The notes under the pieces were generated by a model. It did no database searches, was not told the DNA's origin, and saw nothing but the letters and a program-made list of their open reading frames with translations. From positions 1-35,508 of IMG/VR virus record IMGVR_UViG_3300022200_000167: 35,508 nucleotides of DNA; one strand, written 5' to 3'. The position numbers were made by a program, and so were the translations under genes. Positions 28,621-35,508 of this stretch are shown here, piece by piece. The number at the start of each line of letters is the position of its first letter. Position 1 is the first letter of the stretch. Source of the stretch: a virus.

Positions 28621-29361
28621 ATGAAAACAACTACAGTAGCAGTGGACAAAATTTATGTCCTAAAAAAGAAAAGCAAACCATTAACTTATATGCTTTCATC
28701 AAGAAACACTCATAGGTCATCATTACTATATTTTGACGGAGAATCAAACAGACCTTTAAGATATGCAGTAAACCAAAAAAGTCCATTCGAGGACGAACAA
28801 GATGGTAATGCTATTTTAGAGCCTATAGTATTTGTAGATGGTGCATTAAAAGTGCCAAAAACAAATCCAGTTTTACAAAGATTTTTAGAACTTCATCCTG
28901 GTAATGGTATGGTATTCGAAGAAATTAATACTGAAAAAGATGCGACTTCTGATATTGATAGATTAAACTATGAATTAGACGCTCAAATTTCAGCAAGAGA
29001 ATTAAATGTTGAAATGTTAGAATCTGTAGCTAGAGTATTACTTGGATCTAAAATTGACAAAATGTCAACAGCAGAATTAAAGCGTGATGTTTTAGTGTAT
29101 TCTAAAAATTATCCTATTCAATTCTTAGAAATGCTTAATGACCCAATGTTGCAGTTACAAAATACTTGTGCTAAATTTTTTGACCTTGGATTATTAACAT
29201 TAAAAAATAAAGGAAGAGATATTTATTTTAACCTACCACAAAACAAGAAGAAATTATTGACAGTACCTTTTGGTGAGAACAATATTTATATATTAGCATC
29301 ATATCTTCAAACTGATGAAGGATTAGAAGTGCTTAGATTGTTAGAGAGTAAAATCTCTTAA
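28621..29361 (+). CDS. 246-aa virion protein downstream of the capsid gene
   Basis: MKTTTVAVDKIYVLKKKSKP, then a beta-rich first half (LTYMLSSRNTHRSSLLYFDG, VFVDGALKVPKTNPVLQRFLELHPGNG) and a helical second half (INTEKDATSDIDRLNYEL, SKIDKMSTAELKRDVLVYSK), ending in a mixed domain. The NPVLQ.FL..HPGNG segment recurs in proteins after the major capsid in related phages, where it is thought to be part of the head; I do not know the precise role. A terminator and promoter box follow. Confidence 0.65.
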   Translation: MKTTTVAVDKIYVLKKKSKPLTYMLSSRNTHRSSLLYFDGESNRPLRYAVNQKSPFEDEQDGNAILEPIVFVDGALKVPKTNPVLQRFLELHPGNGMVFEEINTEKDATSDIDRLNYELDAQISARELNVEMLESVARVLLGSKIDKMSTAELKRDVLVYSKNYPIQFLEMLNDPMLQLQNTCAKFFDLGLLTLKNKGRDIYFNLPQNKKKLLTVPFGENNIYILASYLQTDEGLEVLRLLESKIS

Positions 29362-29368
29362 GGAAAAT

Positions 29369-29397
29369 AAGGGTAGCTAATTGCTACCCTTTTTTTT
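29369..29397 (+). terminator. Intrinsic terminator
   Basis: AAGGGTAGC (29369-29377), loop TAATT, GCTACCCTT (29383-29391), then a T-run to 29397. The 9-bp stem is perfect. A -7 box starts three bases later. Confidence 0.9.
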
Positions 29398-29399
29398 AT

Positions 29400-29407
29400 T
29401 ATCTTTG
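29400..29407 (+). promoter_or_regulatory. -7 box TATCTTTG before the tail genes
   Basis: TATCTTTG, 15 bases before the ATG at 29423, directly after a terminator; it would drive the tail-connector genes as a separate unit. Confidence 0.55.
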
Positions 29408-29422
29408 TAAAAAGTTTTAAGG

Positions 29423-30115
29423 ATGATAAATTCGGTAAGAAGTACTGTAATGTCAGTAGCTAACAAGAATAACTTTGGGTATATTACGCCTGAAGATTTT
29501 AATTTATATGCAAAACAAGCTCAATTAGATATATTTGAAGATTACTTTTATAAATATAATACATGGATAGTAAAGCAAAACGCTAGAATATCTGGAAGTG
29601 GATATGCTGACATTGTAAAAAATATAGAAGAAGTTATAGATAGTTTATCTTCAACAGCAACATTGTCTTATGGAGTTGATTCATTTGCATTACCAGTTGA
29701 TTATTATTATCTAAATACAGTAAGATATAATTCTACAAAAGAAGTAGATAGAGTTTCTCAAAGTAAAGTTTTGAACTTATTATCTTCAAATTTAACTGCT
29801 CCTTCTGTATTATATCCTTGTTATGTTATTAACGGAAATAATATTAATGTTTATCCAGATACTATTATATCAAACATTAGTACTCAATACATTAGAGTTC
29901 CTAGAGACCCTAAGTGGACTTACTCTTTAATTGTTGGTGGAGAGCCTTTGTTTGACCAATCAGCAGTTGACTATCAAGACTTTGAACTTCCTTTATCTGA
30001 TGAACCATCATTGGTTTCTAAAATATTACAATATGCTGGAGTCTCTATAAGAGAAGCAGATTTATATACATTCGCAAATGGTGAAGAAGCAAAAGAAAAA
30101 CAAACACAAGGATAA
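29423..30115 (+). CDS. Probable connector/ring protein
   Basis: A 230-aa protein starting MINSVRSTVMSVANKNNFGY, then ITPEDFNLYAKQAQLDIFEDYFYKYNTW (helical), a beta region FALPVDYYYLNTVRYN and YVINGNNINVYPDTIISN, and the ending YAGVSIREADLYTFA. The layout (ITPEDFNLYAKQAQLDIFEDYF, then a VYP strand) fits the ring proteins below the portal in crAss-like virions, inferred from position and pattern. Three bases separate it from the next gene. Confidence 0.65.
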   Translation: MINSVRSTVMSVANKNNFGYITPEDFNLYAKQAQLDIFEDYFYKYNTWIVKQNARISGSGYADIVKNIEEVIDSLSSTATLSYGVDSFALPVDYYYLNTVRYNSTKEVDRVSQSKVLNLLSSNLTAPSVLYPCYVINGNNINVYPDTIISNISTQYIRVPRDPKWTYSLIVGGEPLFDQSAVDYQDFELPLSDEPSLVSKILQYAGVSIREADLYTFANGEEAKEKQTQG

Positions 30116-30118
30116 TAA

Positions 30119-31036
30119 ATGGCTTATTTAACTGGTTATCAATACTACGAAAATTCTGGTAATAATCCAGAAAATGAAAATTGGGGGTCGTATCAGTACG
30201 TTTCTCTTGAAGATATAGTGAATAATTTCATGTTGATGTATGTTGGTAATGACAAATTAATCAACAATGCTACTAGATATAATGTATTATTTCATGCCAA
30301 GAGAGGAATTCAAGAATTAAACTATGATGCACTAAAGGAAATTAAAGTATTAGAAATTAGTATTTGTGATGACCTTAAATTTATACTGCCAAATAATTAT
30401 GTAAATTATGTTAGAATATCTTTATATAAGAATGGTGTATTAAGACCTCTTACTGAGAATATTCAAACCAACTATAGCAACAGTTATTTACAAGACAATA
30501 ACTGTAGAGTATTATTTGACCAAGACGGAAATGTGCTTGAAGGAACGTCTATATTAGATTACGATAGAATTACTAATCAACAAAGAACAATGTATATTGG
30601 TGATGGTAGTTTTAATGGTAGGGAAGGATTTAGTTCTGACGGTAATTGGTATTTCGATTACCCTATTGGTGCTATGTTTGGACTTAATACAGAGACAGCA
30701 AATATAAATCCTACATATAGAATAGATAAAAAGTCAGGTGTAATTAATTTTGGTTCAGGAATGGCTGGAGAGTTATGTGTTTTAGAGTATATTTCTGACG
30801 GAATGGAAGATGGAGATGATTCAAAAGTTAGCCTTAATAAACTAGCAGAAGATTATATTTACGCTTATATTAAATACGCTATACTTAATTCTAAAACAGG
30901 AGTTCAAGAATATATAGTTAACAGAGCCAAGAAAGACAAATCAGCCCTTCTAAGGAACGCAAAGATTAGATTGAGTAATATGCACCCTGGAAGATTATTG
31001 ATGAATATGAGAGGCAAGGATAAATGGATTAAATAA
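30119..31036 (+). CDS. Tail-tube/connector protein (P22 gp4-like in crAss-like phages)
   Basis: A 305-aa protein: MAYLTGYQYYENSGNNPENE, then VSLEDIVNNFMLMYVGNDKLINNATRYNVLFHAKRGIQELNYDALKEIK (about 30-80), the signature of crAss-like tail tubular proteins. A beta-rich centre (FILPNNYVNYVRISLYKNGV) and a helical end (LNKLAEDYIYAYIKYAILNS) follow, finishing with KIRLSNMHPGRLLMNMRGKDKWI. It probably forms part of the short tail ring through which DNA is ejected. Confidence 0.8.
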   Translation: MAYLTGYQYYENSGNNPENENWGSYQYVSLEDIVNNFMLMYVGNDKLINNATRYNVLFHAKRGIQELNYDALKEIKVLEISICDDLKFILPNNYVNYVRISLYKNGVLRPLTENIQTNYSNSYLQDNNCRVLFDQDGNVLEGTSILDYDRITNQQRTMYIGDGSFNGREGFSSDGNWYFDYPIGAMFGLNTETANINPTYRIDKKSGVINFGSGMAGELCVLEYISDGMEDGDDSKVSLNKLAEDYIYAYIKYAILNSKTGVQEYIVNRAKKDKSALLRNAKIRLSNMHPGRLLMNMRGKDKWIK

Positions 31037-31038
31037 AT

Positions 31039-34000
31039 ATGGCGAACTTAGAAGTTAACTTTATTGCTGGTAAAATGAATAAAGACTTTGATGAGCGAGT
31101 AATCCCTCAAGGTCAATATATCGACGCATTAAATATCAGAAACGGCTCTACAGAAAATAATAGTATAGGCGCTATTGAGAATGCCAAAGGTAACTTAAAA
31201 CTTACTGAATTAAAATATAACGGAGCATCTGTTTCAGGCGCAGTGTGTATTGGTGCTATCGAAGATGGTTCTAAAGAAACCATTTACTGGTTTATAACAT
31301 CACCTACCGTTGATATGATTGTATCGTACTGTACCAATACTAATGGTTTGCAGTATCACGTTATATCTACGTCAGTACTTAACTTTAACCAATCCTATTT
31401 AATAAACGGAATAAACATTGTTGATAATCTTTTATTTTGGACGGACAATTTAAATCCTCCAAGAAAAATAAATATAGATAGAGCGTATACTTACCCAGTG
31501 ATGGGTGTCGATACTATAACTGCTGATGACTTAAATGTAATCGTAGCTCCTCCGTCGTCATCTCCTGAAATAACACTAATAAACGTTCCTGATAAAGAAA
31601 ATTATATAATAGAAAGGTTAATTTCTTTTGCTTATAGATATAAGTATAAAGACGGAGAATATAGTGCGTTATCTCAATTTAGTGAAATAGCATTTGAGCC
31701 TGGTAGTTTTAATATTGACTACTCTACTTACGGAAATAAAGGTATGCAGAACATATTTAATTCCGTAGAGGTTAAGTTCAATACTGGAGGTAAAAATGTA
31801 ATAGGAATTGACATTTGTTTTAAGGAATCGGATTCTAATATAATCAATGTAATTGAGAAATATAACAAATCAGAAGAACAGTGGTATAATGACTATACTC
31901 AAACGCTTGTTTTTAATAATAAAAAAATATACACAACCCTTACTGAAAGCGAACTGCTTAGGCTATACGATAATGTACCAAGAATAGCTAAGTCTCAAAC
32001 AGTTATGGGTAATAGATTAATGTATGGAAATTACGTTGATGGATATAATATAGTTGATGATAATGGAGTTGGTATAAATTTAGATTATTCTTTACAAGTA
32101 ATAAGTGACGATATAAGTTATTCTGATTTGCCAGTTCTGTTGAGTTCTGGAATTCCGTATACTATAGATACATCTACAACTATAAATGAATCTAGAATAG
32201 ACATAGATTTAACTGGTGCTTCCTTAGTTCAAGGCTCTATACTTACTATATCCTTTAATTTAGTTCACGATTCGTTTGGTGGTAGTCCAACTTACGGAAC
32301 AACCGTATTGAATAACTTCGTCAATGGGTTTATATTTAACATACAAAACACATATAATAGTGTTTATGATTTAGCCACAAGTAGTGAGTTTGTAAATGCT
32401 ATATCAACACATCTTTCTTTAGCTACGTCTTGTGATGGAAATTCAATTACGGATTTATTTAATTGCGAAATAAACGCACAAAGTGGTTGGACAAAAGTAT
32501 TGACAGGAATCACTAATAGCATTCAGCAATTTGAAATAACAGCTAGTCCTTACGATAGTATATTAAGCATACAGATTCCAGCTATAAAGTTTGAAGATGA
32601 TGCTAACCCAGGTGTATTTGCTTATGAGTATTTAAAGAACTCAACTACTACGTCCACATTGTCTTTATTAGGTTCTAAACAAAGTTTACATAGCAATAGA
32701 GATTACGAGGTTGCTATAGTTTATATGGATGAATACTCAAGAAGTTCAACTGCTTTAGTAGATACTGAAAATACAGTGTTTGTGCCAGCTTCTGCATCTG
32801 ATAAAAAAAACTACATAAGAGCTACTATTAATAGTGTAGCTCCGTATTGGGCAACTAAATACAAGTTTGTAGTAAAACCTTCTAAGTCTCAATACGAAAC
32901 AATATACACTAATCAATATTTCATAGAAGATACTGGATTTACTTGGTTTAAATTAGAGGGAGACAACAGAAGCAAAGTCAAAGACGACGACACTTTAATA
33001 GTTAAAGCAGATTCTGGCGGTGTTTTAGAGCAATTAATAAAAGCAAAAGTATTAGCTATAGAGTCTAAAATAGAAGATTTTATAGAAGGAAATGTTGATG
33101 AAAACGAAACTTTAATAGTAGAGCCAAGCGGATTATATATGAAGTTAAAGCCTTCTAATTTTTCTGCTGAATATACTAAAAATTCATTTATAAACAAAGG
33201 AGTTAGAACCGCATCTGGTAGTTATTGCCAAGTAGCTTATCCATTTCATGTTCCAAATACTTTATATCCAGACACACCAGGTTCTTTACCAAATGAAATA
33301 TATAATATACCAGCTGGGAGTTTGGTAAATATAAACATTCACGTATATAGATATGACGGAATAAATTGCGGGGATAGAGATTACTTATTAGATAAACAAT
33401 ATGTAGCGTCTCAAAACTATGACAATATGTATGCTTTTATAACAGAGCAAGGTATAGACCTTACCGCTGGAATAACAAGCGGTGGTGACGATACTATAAA
33501 TACAAATACATTCATATCTACATTAGGTACTTTTACTGGCGGACAACCATCAATACCTGTTGTAGTAAATAAAAATCAATATCAATTTTTTATCGATACT
33601 ACTACGGATAGGTTACTTTTGATTTGCGCTAGTGGTACTCCAGATTGTAGTGGTGGTATATTTTTAAATAGCGGAGCTCCTAAGTCTAGAATATCTTGCG
33701 ACATAACAGTACAAAGAGCGGAGTCTTTAATTATATTTGAAACAGAAGCAGAACAAGCTGACGGAGAAACATACTTTGAAGGAAGTGCTAGTTTTGATAT
33801 TATAAACGGGAACCATCAAGGTAATGTTACTAATCAATTAGGAGCCGTTCCTGCTGTTATTGATTTAAACTTTTTCAACTGCTTTGCATTTGGTAATGGT
33901 GTTGAAAGTTATAAAATAAACGACTCGTTAGCAGGTGCTCCTTTTTATTTAGGAAGTAGAGTTACTGCTGTGTCACAAGAAGATTACAAAGAAGCTCATA

Positions 34001-35508
34001 GATATGCTGGTATTACATATAGTGGAGTATATAATGAAGAAACAAACATTAATAAAACAAACGAATTCAACCTAGCATTGGCTAACTGGAAAGACTGTGA
34101 AAAATCATTTGGCCCTATTAATAAAATGCACGGAAGGAAGACAGACATGTTGGTTCTTCAAGAAGATAAGATATCATACGTATTAGTTGGAAAGAACTTA
34201 CTTTCTGATGCTGCCGCTGGAAGCGCACTTACTTCTATTCCAGAAGTACTTGGTACTCAAATAGCTAGAATAGAAGAGTACGGAATAAGCAGTAATCCTG
34301 AAAGTTTTGCTGTATACGGTGGAGATATTTACTTTACAGATACTAAACGAACAGCAGTTATAAACTTAAAAGGAGGTAGCGCTCAGTCTGATGACTTGAC
34401 TGCTATATCTGAATTAGGAATGATGGGGTGGTTTAGAGATAACTTTAAAAATTCTGTTAACTTACAGAAGATAGGTGGATACGACCCGTACTTAAAAGAA
34501 TACGTATTGTCATTAAAAGACACTGAACTTCCTGCTGAACTAGATAGTTATGGATGCGGAACAACTATTTATTTTGATGGTGTTGTAGGTAGTTATACCT
34601 TCACTCTTGAATTAGACCCAATCATAGGTACCGTGTCATTAGACTACGAAGCTATTGGTGACGACATAACAATAGAAGTGTCTTATGGAGACGTTATTGT
34701 TGTTGACCAACCAATAACTGGTACGGGTACATTATCGTTTCTTAAAACGTCTAATTACCCTACTTACGCAGTCGTTACGCTTACTTATACCCCTGCTTCT
34801 TACGGACTTACTTTTTCTTGTCCAGTAACTGAGGAAATAGAAGTTATAAAAATAGTACTTAACTCTCCAGCAGACGAAGGAGAATTAATACACGATAGCT
34901 ACAATTGGACGTTAGGAGCGTACTCTAGTGCGTACAACACTGACTTTATATCATTTGACGCAGATGGCGTATCGTTATACCAAGCTAATTCAGGACCAGC
35001 ATCAAGCGGTACACTGCCTGCATTTGATAGTACAGTTACTATGAGTTCTAGTAAGTTAGCTGGCGATACATATGTGTTTGACCAATACTCAGATACGTTT
35101 AAGTATTTAATATCTGATACTTTATATACTGACGTAAATTTATTAACTCCTTTACTGAATACAGCAACTCCGATAGTCAATCCAAGTACTGGGGTGTATA
35201 GTTCGTCTTTCTTGTATGAAAACCTTACGTTTAAAAGATACTTATACTTGGTATGGGATTACAGAAAAACATCTGAAATATTATTATGCTACGATGTAAC
35301 GTCTCCAGAATTGGCTTGTGATTGTTCGTTACCATACACTTGTGCAGAATACTCTGCTACAAATACGACATTAGCTGATGTTAGAATTACATACATAAAT
35401 TGCGATGGAATAGAGTCTGTATTATCAGTAACTGCTGGAACTACATCTATATTCTGTGGCTTATCTATAATATCTAGCGAAATAACAGTAACTGAATTAG
35501 GAGCTTGC
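31039..35508 (+). CDS. Giant tail protein (muzzle/stabilisation-like), 3' end outside the window
   Basis: The ATG at 31039 opens a frame with no stop through the window end, exactly 1490 codons. It starts MANLEVNFIAGKMNKDFDER, then VIPQGQYIDALNIRNGST and IGAIENAKGN, the standard N terminus of the large tail stabilisation or muzzle protein of crAss-like phages. Further on come IYWFITSPTVD, VDNLLFWTDNLNPPRKINID, TVMGNRLMYGNYVDGYN, MDEYSRSSTALV, MHGRKTDMLVLQEDKISYVLV and YGGDIYFTDTKRTAVINLKG, a beta-propeller-like series. The last stretch is beta-sandwich repeats. It closes the tail after assembly and sheds during DNA release, by analogy. Confidence 0.85.
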   Translation, partial: MANLEVNFIAGKMNKDFDERVIPQGQYIDALNIRNGSTENNSIGAIENAKGNLKLTELKYNGASVSGAVCIGAIEDGSKETIYWFITSPTVDMIVSYCTNTNGLQYHVISTSVLNFNQSYLINGINIVDNLLFWTDNLNPPRKINIDRAYTYPVMGVDTITADDLNVIVAPPSSSPEITLINVPDKENYIIERLISFAYRYKYKDGEYSALSQFSEIAFEPGSFNIDYSTYGNKGMQNIFNSVEVKFNTGGKNVIGIDICFKESDSNIINVIEKYNKSEEQWYNDYTQTLVFNNKKIYTTLTESELLRLYDNVPRIAKSQTVMGNRLMYGNYVDGYNIVDDNGVGINLDYSLQVISDDISYSDLPVLLSSGIPYTIDTSTTINESRIDIDLTGASLVQGSILTISFNLVHDSFGGSPTYGTTVLNNFVNGFIFNIQNTYNSVYDLATSSEFVNAISTHLSLATSCDGNSITDLFNCEINAQSGWTKVLTGITNSIQQFEITASPYDSILSIQIPAIKFEDDANPGVFAYEYLKNSTTTSTLSLLGSKQSLHSNRDYEVAIVYMDEYSRSSTALVDTENTVFVPASASDKKNYIRATINSVAPYWATKYKFVVKPSKSQYETIYTNQYFIEDTGFTWFKLEGDNRSKVKDDDTLIVKADSGGVLEQLIKAKVLAIESKIEDFIEGNVDENETLIVEPSGLYMKLKPSNFSAEYTKNSFINKGVRTASGSYCQVAYPFHVPNTLYPDTPGSLPNEIYNIPAGSLVNINIHVYRYDGINCGDRDYLLDKQYVASQNYDNMYAFITEQGIDLTAGITSGGDDTINTNTFISTLGTFTGGQPSIPVVVNKNQYQFFIDTTTDRLLLICASGTPDCSGGIFLNSGAPKSRISCDITVQRAESLIIFETEAEQADGETYFEGSASFDIINGNHQGNVTNQLGAVPAVIDLNFFNCFAFGNGVESYKINDSLAGAPFYLGSRVTAVSQEDYKEAHRYAGITYSGVYNEETNINKTNEFNLALANWKDCEKSFGPINKMHGRKTDMLVLQEDKISYVLVGKNLLSDAAAGSALTSIPEVLGTQIARIEEYGISSNPESFAVYGGDIYFTDTKRTAVINLKGGSAQSDDLTAISELGMMGWFRDNFKNSVNLQKIGGYDPYLKEYVLSLKDTELPAELDSYGCGTTIYFDGVVGSYTFTLELDPIIGTVSLDYEAIGDDITIEVSYGDVIVVDQPITGTGTLSFLKTSNYPTYAVVTLTYTPASYGLTFSCPVTEEIEVIKIVLNSPADEGELIHDSYNWTLGAYSSAYNTDFISFDADGVSLYQANSGPASSGTLPAFDSTVTMSSSKLAGDTYVFDQYSDTFKYLISDTLYTDVNLLTPLLNTATPIVNPSTGVYSSSFLYENLTFKRYLYLVWDYRKTSEILLCYDVTSPELACDCSLPYTCAEYSATNTTLADVRITYINCDGIESVLSVTAGTTSIFCGLSIISSEITVTELGAC

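Noticed and set aside
32913-33197. Minus-strand ORFs within the giant tail gene (also 34899-35180)
   Set aside because: They lie antisense to the open 1490-codon frame that carries the conserved muzzle features.

Overview
The window is a stretch of a tailed-phage genome that infects a Bacteroidota host, most likely a flavobacterium. The DNA is AT-rich, genes are packed with ATGA or TAATG overlaps, Shine-Dalgarno sites are almost absent, and the promoter-like boxes follow the Bacteroidota -7 consensus TAnnTTTG. The order terminase large subunit (748 aa), portal (811 aa), scaffold-like protein (361 aa), major capsid protein (477 aa), connector/tail-tube proteins and a giant tail protein, with these lengths, resembles crAss-like podoviruses (Crassvirales) and marine flavobacterial relatives. 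That family placement is recalled from known proteins, not computed.

Layout. (1) 1-8540, all on the minus strand: about 27 short, tightly linked genes, probably early functions. Recognisable are a PD-(D/E)XK RecE-like nuclease (594-1319), a conserved probable DNA-metabolism protein (2072-2590) and a lipoprotein; most others are small conserved phage proteins of unknown role. Two leftward promoters (near 7300 and 8590) share a near-identical upstream box. Between the first of these and the next gene is about 190 nt of hairpin-rich, gene-free sequence. One gene (1392-1865) sits apart between inverted repeats and looks inserted. (2) 8541-9374: a gene-free divergent region with 14 copies of TGTAG/CTACA arranged around an A12/AT-rich tract, a duplicated palindrome and further inverted repeats; a candidate replication origin or control region. 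(3) 9375-12487, plus strand: two small ORFs, an HNH endonuclease behind a potential RNA pseudoknot, then phage groEL and groES. (4) 12458-13024, minus: a lone winged-helix protein, probably a regulator, sharing a palindromic -7 box with the rightward late genes. (5) 13070-18376, plus: a run of small basic proteins, a 584-aa receptor-binding or fibre protein, a GIY-YIG homing endonuclease lodged next to a truncated copy of the following gene, and a compact lysis cassette (holin-like, XhlA-like, M15 peptidase endolysin, unimolecular-spanin-like lipoprotein). (6) 18373-35508, plus: virion and packaging genes, including a two-barrel GroES-like protein, a candidate small terminase, TerL, portal, a collagen-like protein, scaffold, major capsid protein, connector/ring proteins and an open-ended gene of at least 1490 codons for the muzzle or tail-stabilisation protein.

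How it fits together: early leftward genes take over the host and process DNA. Rightward genes build and package the particle, helped by a phage chaperonin, one dedicated GroES and a second GroES-like protein, and then lyse the cell. Intrinsic terminators after the 46-aa ORF, after the capsid gene and after the 246-aa virion gene, each with a TAnnTTTG box downstream or nearby, divide the rightward genes into transcription units. No tRNA, rRNA, CRISPR, integrase or insertion sequence was seen.
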